Assembly (NCBI GenBank): GCA_030638575.1
Contig: DAOWEJ010000090.1
Span: 1 to 36,950 of the forward strand
Source of the DNA: Deltaproteobacteria bacterium
GTDB lineage: Bacteria; Desulfobacterota; Desulfobacteria; Desulfobacterales; JAUWMJ01
Direction: 5' to 3'
DNA: 36,950 nt
The translations under genes and the position numbers were made by a program. The notes beneath the pieces were generated by a model. That model made no database searches, was not told where the DNA came from, and saw only the letters and a program-made list of their open reading frames with translations. Shown piece after piece: positions 23,461 through 31,800 of this stretch. Each line of letters opens with the position of its first letter. Positions within the stretch are counted from its first letter, which is position 1.

Positions 23461-25380
23461 ATGAAACCTCGTGAAATAATAAGCATTCTAATTGTACTTT
23501 TATTTTTCTTATCATGCATACCTAAAGCGATTATCCCTCCGGTACCGGAGGAAGAAGTGGCGGGAGACGAGCTTTTTTTAAGAGCTGAAAACCTTTATCA
23601 TGAGAAATCATACAAGGAAGCATTTGAGAAATATAACAGATACCTTTCGTACTTTCCAAAAGGGCCCTTAGCAGATGATTCTTTGATGAAGATGGGACTG
23701 ATTTATACTGCAGTAGGAAAGGATAAAAAAGCACGAAAGATATTTAATCGCCTGCTTTCCGAATATCCGGACAGCCCTCTCGTTTATGATGCCAGGGTCG
23801 AAATACTTGTTACATACTACAACGAAGATAAATTTTCAGAAGTTATCCAGCTTGCTTCCGGTCTTTTGGAAGATAAGGTTTCGAGAGTTCAACTCACAAG
23901 AATATATGAAATTCTCGGCGACACATATGTAGCCATGGATTCTCCCGAAGATTCAATATATTTTTATAATATGGCGTATGAAAAGTCGAAGGATGAGGAA
24001 AAAGAACCGATTGTTGAAAAACTGAAAGAGGCTGTCAGCCGGCTTGATTCCGAGAATGTTTTATTACTTCTAAGCCACCTGGAAGATAAACTCCCAAGGA
24101 GTTATCTTATGTACCAGCTTGGTCTGAATTATTCAAAGGAAGAAAAACTTGATGACTCTGTAAAAGTTTTAACAGAATTCATAAAAAGCTTTTCAGACCA
24201 TGAAAATGTGGCACAGGCGAAGCTTCTGATAGAAGAGATAGCTGCAAAGTCGGTATACAGCCGTTATACGATAGGATGTTTACTTCCCCTTAGCGGCAGA
24301 TACAAGATGTACGGGAACAGGGCAATGAAGGGTATTGAACTTGCCCTGGGGCGGTTTAGTTCCCATGGTAATAACCTGCCTATTAACTTAGTAATAAAAG
24401 ATACCGGGGGTGATCCTGAAAAAGCGGTCCTTGCTATGAAGGAATTGCTCAATGATAAGGTTGCCGCAATTATCGGGCCGATTATTACGGCGGAGCCTGT
24501 TGCAACAGAAGCACAGTATAGCGGGATTCCCATGATAACAATAACCCAAAAGGAGAACATCACTGATATCGGCGACAATGTTTTTAGAAATTTCATCACA
24601 CCTGAAATGCAGGTTAAGACTATTGTTGCTTATGCTGTAGAAGTTCTGGAAGTGAAAAGCTTTGCTATTCTTTATCCACAAGAGAAATATGGAACAACCT
24701 TTATGAATCTTTTCTGGGATGAGGTCCTGAAATATGAAGGTAAAGTTGTCGGTGTTGAATCATACAATCCGGCACATACGGATTTTAGTGATTCTATTAG
24801 AAAGCTTGTAGGCCTTTACTATGAAGTACCTGATGATCTAAAGGAAAAAAAGGATGTTGAGGAGGAGGATAAAGATAAGAAAGAAGAAGAGCCCGAAGCC
24901 ATTGTCGATTTTGAAGCTATCTTCATACCTGATGCGCCTAATAAGGCAGGGCTTATCATTCCTCAGCTTGCTTTTCATGATATTGAGGATGTATATCTTC
25001 TTGGAACCAACCTGTGGCATTCTAAAAAACTGATAGATATGACAAAGGAATATATTCAAAGGGCAATAATTCCGGACGGTTTTTCACCTGAGAGTACTTC
25101 CGTGCGGGTCAGAGATTTTGTAGATAATTTCGAAAAGACATACGGAGAGAAACCAGGATTTATTGAGGCAATAACTTATGACACATCCATGATTTTGTTT
25201 CAAACATTGAGCAGGCCTGATGTTCGATCCAGGAATGCAATTAAAAATGAACTGATGGGCCTTAAAAATTATCAGGGTGTAACAGGGCTTACGTCATTTG
25301 ATGATAACGGAGATGTCGAAAAGCAGCTCAGCCTGCTTCGGATAAAAGGTGATAAATTTATTGACCTGGAATTTAATTAA
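23461..25380 (+). CDS. LpoA-like lipoprotein: TPR repeats plus periplasmic-binding-protein fold (PBP activator family)
   Basis: The 639-residue protein has a lipoprotein signal with C19 (FFLSC). Residues 40-260 contain TPR-like repeats of the YbgF type (AENLYHEKSYKEAFEKYNRY, YFPKGPLADDSLMKMG). From about 268 on there is a type I periplasmic-binding fold (IGCLLPLSGRYKMYGNRAMK, IIGPIITAEP, FAILYPQEKYG). This is the layout of LpoA/YraM, which activates class A penicillin-binding proteins, but Leu/Ile/Val-binding-like sensors have a similar fold. A strongly charged Glu/Lys/Asp insertion lies at about 458-482, inside the binding fold. Its stop codon touches the cassette at 25381. Confidence 0.85.
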   Translation: MKPREIISILIVLLFFLSCIPKAIIPPVPEEEVAGDELFLRAENLYHEKSYKEAFEKYNRYLSYFPKGPLADDSLMKMGLIYTAVGKDKKARKIFNRLLSEYPDSPLVYDARVEILVTYYNEDKFSEVIQLASGLLEDKVSRVQLTRIYEILGDTYVAMDSPEDSIYFYNMAYEKSKDEEKEPIVEKLKEAVSRLDSENVLLLLSHLEDKLPRSYLMYQLGLNYSKEEKLDDSVKVLTEFIKSFSDHENVAQAKLLIEEIAAKSVYSRYTIGCLLPLSGRYKMYGNRAMKGIELALGRFSSHGNNLPINLVIKDTGGDPEKAVLAMKELLNDKVAAIIGPIITAEPVATEAQYSGIPMITITQKENITDIGDNVFRNFITPEMQVKTIVAYAVEVLEVKSFAILYPQEKYGTTFMNLFWDEVLKYEGKVVGVESYNPAHTDFSDSIRKLVGLYYEVPDDLKEKKDVEEEDKDKKEEEPEAIVDFEAIFIPDAPNKAGLIIPQLAFHDIEDVYLLGTNLWHSKKLIDMTKEYIQRAIIPDGFSPESTSVRVRDFVDNFEKTYGEKPGFIEAITYDTSMILFQTLSRPDVRSRNAIKNELMGLKNYQGVTGLTSFDDNGDVEKQLSLLRIKGDKFIDLEFN

Positions 25381-25666
25381 GCGTTCACGGAACGCTGAAA
25401 TTAGAAAATATAAATTGGAAATTTGGCTTCATGCTTTTGTACTGTTGATGAACGCGTTCAATTTTAGGCCGAGTTCTTCAACTTTTGTTCCACCTATCAA
25501 AGTCGTGCCAGACCACATCTGATAACGCTTCTGTCGGTTTGTATACGTCCAACTCGTAAACTCGTTTCATCTCTCCCGAATTTCTACTTTCCAATTTCCC
25601 CGCTTTTCTTTCGTTAAAGACGGGATCTACGCTACGTCTGACAATTTTCAAGCCGTGAACGGCTAC
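25381..25666. mobile_element. Four-helix-bundle cassette with hairpin ends (deleted copy)
   Basis: The segment exactly fills the gap between the stop codons of two convergent genes. One end is the hairpin GCGTTCACGGAACGC (25381-25395) and the other is GCCGTTCACGGC, seen on the minus strand (25652-25663). Both share GTTCACGG and are followed inward by CTTGAAA/CTGAAA, so they behave like terminal inverted repeats. Inside is a deleted four-helix-bundle gene. The ATPase-side copy at 1854-2260 shares the GCCGTTCACGGC end and the coding part. Confidence 0.5.
25429..25570 (-). pseudogene. Four-helix-bundle gene remnant with an internal deletion of about 212 bp
   Basis: On the minus strand it starts ATGAAACGAGTTTACGAG (MKRVYELDVY) and ends TCAACAGTACAAAAGCATGA (STKA*), matching both ends of the gene at 1907-2260. 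The 142-bp length, against 354 bp, is not a multiple of three, and the middle, including the IAANIAEG core, is missing. The join lies at a shared GTT, where GGAACAAAAGTT runs into GTTGAAGAACTCGG, as expected of a short-homology deletion. Conserved flanks (GGAAAGTAGAAATT.GGGAGAG) also match copy 1. Confidence 0.7.
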
Positions 25667-26988
25667 CCATTTTTTAGTGAACCCTGTCCTGTTGCTTCAA
25701 GGACAGTGCGCCACAGCTTTCCTGTGGGTGAGACATGTTTATGTTTTCCGGCTGACAAGCCCATGGGTATATAAACGAAAACGTTGTTCCAGTGACTTGT
25801 AATCAGCTTCGTCTTTCCTGCCATACCTGCATGAACAGCATCACGTCCTAGAAATCCACAAAATACGCTGTCGTTGGCATTTGCCGGCAGGCTCCTTATC
25901 ATATAACTTGGATCTATATATTTAAGTGAAATTTCGATGTTTTTTTCTTTAAAATAGGTTGTTATCCTCTCTTTTAAAAATAGACCGATATCCTTTAGTT
26001 TAATATTTCCTGATGCATCACGCTCTTCTTTCATGTTTTTAAAAAATTTCTGACCCGCCCCTTCTGCTACAACAATTACCGCATGCCCCCTTAGATCAAG
26101 GCGCATTTCGAGAGCGCGTAGAAGGCCCTTTTCTCCTTCAAGATCGATATCGATTTCGGGAATCAGAACAAAATTAACATCCTGCTGGGCTAATGTGGCT
26201 GTTGCTGCAATGAAGCCGGAATACCTGCCCATCAGCTTAATAAGGCCTATTCCATTAGGATACCCCTGTGCCTCGTTATGGGCGGCTTTAATAGCTTTTG
26301 TCGCCACATCGACTGCCGTATCAAAACCAAAGGACTTGGATACCATATATATGTCATTGTCGATGGTTTTAGGTATTCCGATAACACTTATTTTTAATCC
26401 TCTTTTGGTTATGGTATCAGCTATTTTGGTTGCAGCCACAAGGGTCCCGTCTCCTCCGATCATAAAAAGGATTCCTATATTCATCCTTTCCAGGCTGTCG
26501 ACAATTTCATCTATTACCTGTGGCCCCCTTGAAGATCCGAGGATCGATCCACCCATATCGAGAAGATTGCAAACAAAGTCAGGAGTAAGATCGATGACAT
26601 CGTGACCATAGTCTGGAATAAAGCCCTGGAGACCGTACCGGATGCCGTAAATGTTGCGAACACCATAACCGTAATAAAGTTCAAGGACTATTGAACGGAT
26701 TATGTCGTTTAGACCGGGGCAGAGACCGCCGCATGTTACCAGGGCACATCTAAGTTTGCTCGGATCAAAATATATTTTTTCCCTGGGACCCGCCATTTCA
26801 AAGGATGGGGGTTGTTCTCCTTTTTTGATAGTGCTGTTTATGTCGGAAAGGTTTAAATTAACGACAACTCTATAACTGTCGGAGATAAAATTTTCGACTT
26901 TTTTGCCCCTGTCACGCTTTTTGTTCGGAGAAGGTATTTTTGCTTCCCCCAGTGTCTGAATATTTGTATCAATTGGATTAAAATCCAT
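25663..26988 (-). CDS. 6-phosphofructokinase (ATP-dependent type, group III-like)
   Basis: The 441-residue enzyme is a member of the PFK A superfamily that phosphorylates fructose 6-phosphate. The core reads TCGGLCPGLND (85-95), GSSRGPQ (151-157), GGDGT (178-182), PKTIDND (206-212) and GRYSGF further on. Gly in GGDG (where PPi enzymes have Asp) argues for ATP as donor, while the K of PKTIDND is shared with PPi enzymes; the mix is typical of the plant-like/group III forms. A roughly 75-residue N-terminal extension is present. AGAGGT precedes the ATG. The stop codon TAG lies inside the GTAGCCGTTCACGG end of the adjoining cassette, so the last residues may have been altered. Confidence 0.9.
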   Translation of the reverse strand: MDFNPIDTNIQTLGEAKIPSPNKKRDRGKKVENFISDSYRVVVNLNLSDINSTIKKGEQPPSFEMAGPREKIYFDPSKLRCALVTCGGLCPGLNDIIRSIVLELYYGYGVRNIYGIRYGLQGFIPDYGHDVIDLTPDFVCNLLDMGGSILGSSRGPQVIDEIVDSLERMNIGILFMIGGDGTLVAATKIADTITKRGLKISVIGIPKTIDNDIYMVSKSFGFDTAVDVATKAIKAAHNEAQGYPNGIGLIKLMGRYSGFIAATATLAQQDVNFVLIPEIDIDLEGEKGLLRALEMRLDLRGHAVIVVAEGAGQKFFKNMKEERDASGNIKLKDIGLFLKERITTYFKEKNIEISLKYIDPSYMIRSLPANANDSVFCGFLGRDAVHAGMAGKTKLITSHWNNVFVYIPMGLSAGKHKHVSPTGKLWRTVLEATGQGSLKNG

Positions 26989-27324
26989 GTTAACCTCTTG
27001 TGGTTGCTGGTTTAATAAATTTGCAACCTTATATTTTTTATATATCCAGAGGATATTGTTTTACCGCCCATTCGCTCCGCTCATTAAAGTCACAGAGTAC
27101 ACAGAGGTTTTCATCTTATTTCTTTTCACTGAGAAGGGCGAAAAGAAATAAACCCAAGTCCTTCGGGCAGATCGCGCTAAATTTAATCAAGTTAGATATT
27201 CAAACATATGAAGCAGTATCAAATAATAGTCTTATAAAATAAAATTTTCTCTGCGTTCTTTGTGCCTTTGCGGTGGATAATTTCTTTGAGTTAGCAGTGT
27301 ACCCACTGAATAATTACTATATTT
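26989..27324. other. Gene-free region between kdsD and pfk
   Basis: No coding sequence is supported. Most of it (27059-27280) is a composite CACAGAG-type palindromic element, listed separately. The pfk ribosome site and promoter lie at the left edge. Confidence 0.5.
27059..27280. repeat. Composite palindromic element, CACAGAG type
   Basis: The left end TTTTACCGCCCATTCGCTCC followed by CACAGAGTACACAGAG pairs loosely with the right end CTCTGCGTTCTTTGTGCC then TTTGCGGTGG. Inside is a perfect 12-bp hairpin: TTATTTCTTTTC (27116-27127) with GAAAAGAAATAA (27140-27151). The design (CGG...CAGAG ends, inner T-rich hairpin) is that of 8797-9080. Confidence 0.6.
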
Positions 27325-28299
27325 TTATGTTCCGGTGAATTTGAATTCTCCTTTACCCAGAATGTCATGCAGATGTAAAATTCCGCAAACCTTTCCGCTG
27401 GAATCTGTTATTGGAAGCACTGTAATCTGGTACTTTTCCATTATGTTCAGTGCATCATAGGCAGGTGTGGCAGGGCTGACTGTCTGTGGATTTTTAGTCA
27501 TTGCATCTTCGGCTGTTAAGTTTACTATGGTTTTCTTTTTTACGACCAGTCGCCTGATATCGCCATCTGTGATGATGCCGGCAAGCGTATCGTCCGCTCT
27601 TAAGACAAGGGCTGTTCCCAATTTAAAGCGATCTGCTATTTCGACGGCTTCTTCCATTGAAGCTTCAGCAGAAACAAGGGGGAGCAAGTCGCCGGTTATC
27701 ATAATATCACTAACTTTGCCGGCAAGATGCTGGCCTATGGATCCGCCGGGATGAACCTTTCTGAAATCGCTTGTTTTAAAGTGTTTTTTGTTAATAAGAA
27801 CCACGGCAAGGGCATCACCCATGGCAAGGAGAGCGGTTGTGCTGGCCGTGGGCGCAAGACCCAAGGGGCATGCTTCCCTGTCAACACCGACATCAATTAT
27901 TATATCACTGTGTTTGGCCAGGGTGGAATTTTTATTGCCGGTAAAGGCGATAACTGTGCAGCCTACCTTTTTTATACTAGGGATAAGTATATTAAGCTCG
28001 TCGGTTTCACCACTATTGGAGAGGGCAAGAAATATATCATCCCCGGAAACCATGCCCAAATCTCCGTGCATGGCTTCAACAGGATGTAAAAATATAGACC
28101 GTGTCCCTGTAGAGTTTAATGTTGCTGCAATCTTTCTTCCCACTATTCCGGATTTACCTATTCCACCTATTATAAGCCTTCCCCTGGAGTTGCAAATAAG
28201 CTCCACCATTTCAGCAAAATTATTATCTATGCGGTCGATGAGCTTTAATATGCCTTCCGCTTCTATTTTTAAAACTTCAGTTGCCTGTTTTATTATCAT
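27325..28299 (-). CDS. kdsD: Arabinose-5-phosphate isomerase (KpsF/GutQ family)
   Basis: The enzyme converts ribulose 5-phosphate to arabinose 5-phosphate, the first step to Kdo of LPS. A SIS domain (about 38-180) has GIGKSG (47-52), LHPVEAMHGDLG (71-82) and SNSGET (94-99). Two CBS domains follow (about 205-265 and 270-324), with the first beginning VSDIMITGDLLP. Length is 324 residues from ATG 28299; the frame opens 22 codons earlier (28365), but AGGGGAA upstream of 28299 and homology of the N-terminus (ATEVLKIEAEGI) favour the later start. It indicates a Gram-negative envelope. It stands alone, divergent from the giant secreted protein. Confidence 0.93.
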   Translation of the reverse strand: MIIKQATEVLKIEAEGILKLIDRIDNNFAEMVELICNSRGRLIIGGIGKSGIVGRKIAATLNSTGTRSIFLHPVEAMHGDLGMVSGDDIFLALSNSGETDELNILIPSIKKVGCTVIAFTGNKNSTLAKHSDIIIDVGVDREACPLGLAPTASTTALLAMGDALAVVLINKKHFKTSDFRKVHPGGSIGQHLAGKVSDIMITGDLLPLVSAEASMEEAVEIADRFKLGTALVLRADDTLAGIITDGDIRRLVVKKKTIVNLTAEDAMTKNPQTVSPATPAYDALNIMEKYQITVLPITDSSGKVCGILHLHDILGKGEFKFTGT

Positions 28300-28420
28300 T
28301 TGTGATTCGTTCCCCTGAAACTGCTTAAAATACCTGTTTATTTTTATCAAACCACATCTTGTCAATATTTAGATTAAAAATCAAGTGCTCTTTTTTAAGT
28401 TCCTTTTCATATCCAGAAAA

Positions 28421-28470
28421 ATGTGCACAAAAAAAGTTGACAGATAATCTGTTAGAATTTATGTGCACAA
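28421..28470. promoter_or_regulatory. Paired ATGTGCACAA sites flanking a TTGACA box
   Basis: ATGTGCACAA occurs at 28421-28430 and again at 28461-28470, exactly 40 bases (about four helical turns) apart. TGTGCACA inside each is a perfect palindrome. TTGACA lies between them (28437-28442), and the second site overlaps where a -10 box would be (TATGTG, 28460-28465, after 17 bases). This is a plausible repressor or activator arrangement. The regulator is unknown. Confidence 0.4.
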
Positions 28471-28651
28471 GCTTAATAAAAATTGTTCAATATTTAAACT
28501 GAATTCAGTGATCAGGCTGAGTGATGGCAAAAAGTGGATAGTTACTTGTCAATCTTTTATGAAAATGTCTTTGTGCATCAGCCGACCAGGGTTTGACCGG
28601 AAACTATCCGGACAGCAGCTTGTCATATTAGACATCATCTATCCGACTTTT

Positions 28652-28686
28652 GCACATAAACATGTGCACAGCACATAAACATGTGC
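28652..28686. repeat. Two tandem 16-base palindromes (GCACATAAACATGTGC)
   Basis: The 16-mer is an inverted repeat (GCACAT/ATGTGC, 4-base centre) and occurs at 28652-28667 and 28671-28686, a 19-base period. The junction recreates ATGTGCACA (28662-28670), so this is a third site of the same kind as those at 28421 and 28461. Confidence 0.55.
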
Positions 28687-28897
28687 GATGTCTTTTTTTT
28701 CCTCTTTAGCACTATCACGCTTAACATGTTTATATCATTAGCAATATAATAAATGTATATAAATGGTTTTTCTGGCATAAGATTTGCTATATTTACATAA
28801 ACTTAATCATAAACAGAATCTACCATTATGACAAATAATAGCTCTTTTAATCTATTCAACTGATATGTAATGATATCATAGCGTTGGAGGCTGAGAG

Positions 28898-31800
28898 ATG
28901 ATGAAAAAAGTTGCCGAGTTAAAACTTTCAACATGGTTAGCTGTTACGGCTTTTACAGTGCTTTTTTTCACTGCTGTTATATGCACAGCGGCTGACGGTA
29001 TTCTGCAGGTGACCGTAGAGAAAGAAGCCCAAAATCCTATAGAGGGAATTACAGTATATCTGTTCAACGAAAACGGAACCTATCTTAACCAAAATCAGGT
29101 TACCGATTCAGCCGGAAACGTGGAGTTCAATCTCTCTGAAGGGACATATAAAATTCGCGCCGACTATCTTGGTTACCAGTTTTGGAGCCAGATATATTCA
29201 ATTGACGGCGATATATCTGGGACCTTAACCATTGCACACCAGGATATCACCATCACGGTTCAGGGCGAGTATCAGGGGCTCCAGCCTCTTTCCGGTTTAC
29301 AGGTTTATCTTTTCACCGAATCAGGCGCCTACCAGAGCCAGGCCCGGACCACCAATGAAAGTGGCCAGGTGTTCTTTAGCCTGCCTGAGCGAGCATACAA
29401 GGTACGGGCAGACTATTTGGGTCAGCAGTTCTGGTCTGATCCCTTTACATGGCAAAACACACCTGTAACCGTACCGATGTCTGATGCTGAAATCACGGTA
29501 ACCGGAGCCGGTCTTCCTTTGGAAGGTGTTAATGTATATGTTTTTTCATCATCAGGCTCCTATCTTAGTATGTCCGACACTACCGGTTCCGACGGTAAAG
29601 TTATTTTCCGCCTTCCTGCAGGCGCTTACAAGTTCAGAGCTGATTATCAGTCCAGCCAGTACTGGACCGATGAAGAAACCCTTACCGCCGGCCAGGTCAA
29701 TCCCATCAGCATTTCCACCGGCGGCGGGGCGCTTAACTTAACGGTCTTAAAAGGACCGGGTAATCCACTTACCGGTGTTAATTGTTACGCTTTCAGCGAG
29801 GCGGGCACCTACCTGGGCATGAGCGCCGCCACGGACTCAAATGGTCAGGTTGCCTTTAATCTTTCAGACGGCAGTTATAAAATTCGAGTAGACTACTTAG
29901 GTTATCAGTTTTGGAGCAAGATATATTCAATTGACGGCGATATATCCGGCACCTTAACCATTGCACACCAGGATATCACCATCACGGTTCAGGGCGAGTA
30001 CCAGGGAATGCAACCCCTGGCCGGTTTGCCGGTTTATCTTTTCACCGAATCAGGCGCCTACCAGAGCCACGCCCGTACCACCAATGCAAATGGTCAGGTG
30101 TTCTTTAACCTGCCTGAGCAATCCTACAAGGTACGGGCAGACTATCTGGGCCGGCAGTTCTGGTCTGACCCCTTCACTTGGCAAAATACACCTGTGAGCA
30201 TACCGATGTCTGATGCTGAAATCACGGTAACCGGAGCCGGTCTTCCTTTGGAAGGTGTTAATGTATATGTTTTTTCATCATCAGGCTCTTATCTTAGCAT
30301 GTCCGACACTACCGGTTCCGACGGTAAAGTTACTTTCCGTCTTCCTGCAGGCGCTTACAAGTTCAGAGCTGATTATCAGTCCAGCCAGTACTGGACCGAT
30401 GAAGAAACCATTACCGCCGGCCAGGTCAATCCCATCAGCATTTCCACAGGCGGCGGGGCACTGTCCTTTACGGTTTTAAAAGGGCCGGGTAATCCACTTA
30501 CCAGTGTGAATTGCTATGTTTTCAACGAAGCGGGCACCTACCTGGGCATGAGTGCCGCCACGGACTCAAATGGTCAGGTTGCCTTTAATCTTTCAGACGG
30601 CAGTTATAAAATTCGGGTAGACTACTTAGGTTATCAGTTTTGGAGCCAGGTATATTCAGTTGCCGGTGATATATCCGGTACCTTAACCATCGCACACCAG
30701 GATATCACCATCACGGTTCAGGGTGAGTACCAGGGAATGCAGCCCCTGGCCGGTTTACCTGTTTATCTTTTTACCGAATCAGGCGCCTATCAGAGCCAGG
30801 CTCGGACTACGAATGCAGATGGCCAGGTTTTCTTTAATCTGCCTGAGCGAGCATACAAGGTACGGGCAGACTATCTGGGCCAGCAGTTCTGGTCTGATCC
30901 CTTTACATGGCAAAACACACCTGTAACCATTCAAGAGGGTATGGTCGAGATTCACATAACCCGATCCGGAGTAGATGTAAACGGTGCCAGGGTCTATCTG
31001 TTCAACCAGTCCGGTAGCTATCTGAGCAGGTATGAAACTACGGATGCCACCGGTAAGGTTCAGTTCCGGCTGCCAAGCCGCATATATAAATTTCGTGCTG
31101 ATGAAGGAGGCGATCAGGCCTGGAGTTCCGAAATTCAGATTACGGCAGGTATTGTCAACAACGTTAGCATCGATTTTTCTCCTGTCAGTGTCATCATCAG
31201 TGCCGCCCCGGAGACCATTCATGTGGGCCAAACGTCAACTTTGACATGGAACTCAACCAATGCGGACAGCGCTACGATCGATCAAGGCATCGGCAGTGTG
31301 GCAGTGAGCGGGTCGACAGTTGTCTCACCAGCCGAAACCACCACCTATACAATTACAGTGACAGGTACACAGGGTTCGGCTGTAGCAAGCACTACGGTCA
31401 CCGTTACCAACAATCCACCGGTTGCTGTAGATGATTTCATATCCACAGATGAAGACATGCCGATTACCGCCATTGCAGTGCTTGCCAACGACAGCGATCC
31501 GGACGGCGATACGGTCAGCATCAGAGATTTTACCCAGCCGTCTCACGGCACGGCCGGCAGCAACGGAGATGGGACACTGACGTACACCCCGGATGCGGAC
31601 TTTAACGGCAGTGACAGTTTTACGTACACTATCACCGACGGAACATCCGAATCACCACCAGCAACGGTAACCATAACCATCAACCCTGTAAATGATCCGC
31701 CAGTGGCCAATGCCGGTGCTGATCAAAGCGTCAACCGCGGTGACACGGTCAGCCTGGACGGTACTCTATCATCCGATGTAGATGGAAATGTGTTAACATA

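Larger units (their letters stand above)
28300..28897. other. Divergent intergenic region before the secreted-protein locus
   Basis: 598 bp between kdsD and the giant gene. No gene is convincing. It holds the ATGTGCACA palindrome cluster and a 16-base tandem palindrome, an inverted pair GGATAGTT (28536-28543)/AACTATCC (28602-28609), and AT-rich DNA with the GGAGG ribosome site at 28886-28890. Confidence 0.5.

Noticed and set aside
26400..26470. PPi-dependent phosphofructokinase
   Set aside because: The motif is GGDGT and not GGDD, which favours ATP as phosphoryl donor, although PKTIDND is shared with PPi enzymes.
28463..28678. 71-codon GTG-started frame before the giant gene
   Set aside because: No ribosome site and no recognisable motif; it starts and ends inside the palindrome cluster. 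Left as intergenic.
28652..28686. CRISPR-like tandem palindromes
   Set aside because: Only two 16-base units with a 3-base spacer; no spacers of CRISPR length and no cas genes.
28964..28990. Possible lipoprotein signal at C29 of the giant protein
   Set aside because: The residues before the Cys (A-V-I) do not fit a lipobox; an ordinary Sec signal cleaved after ICTA fits better.
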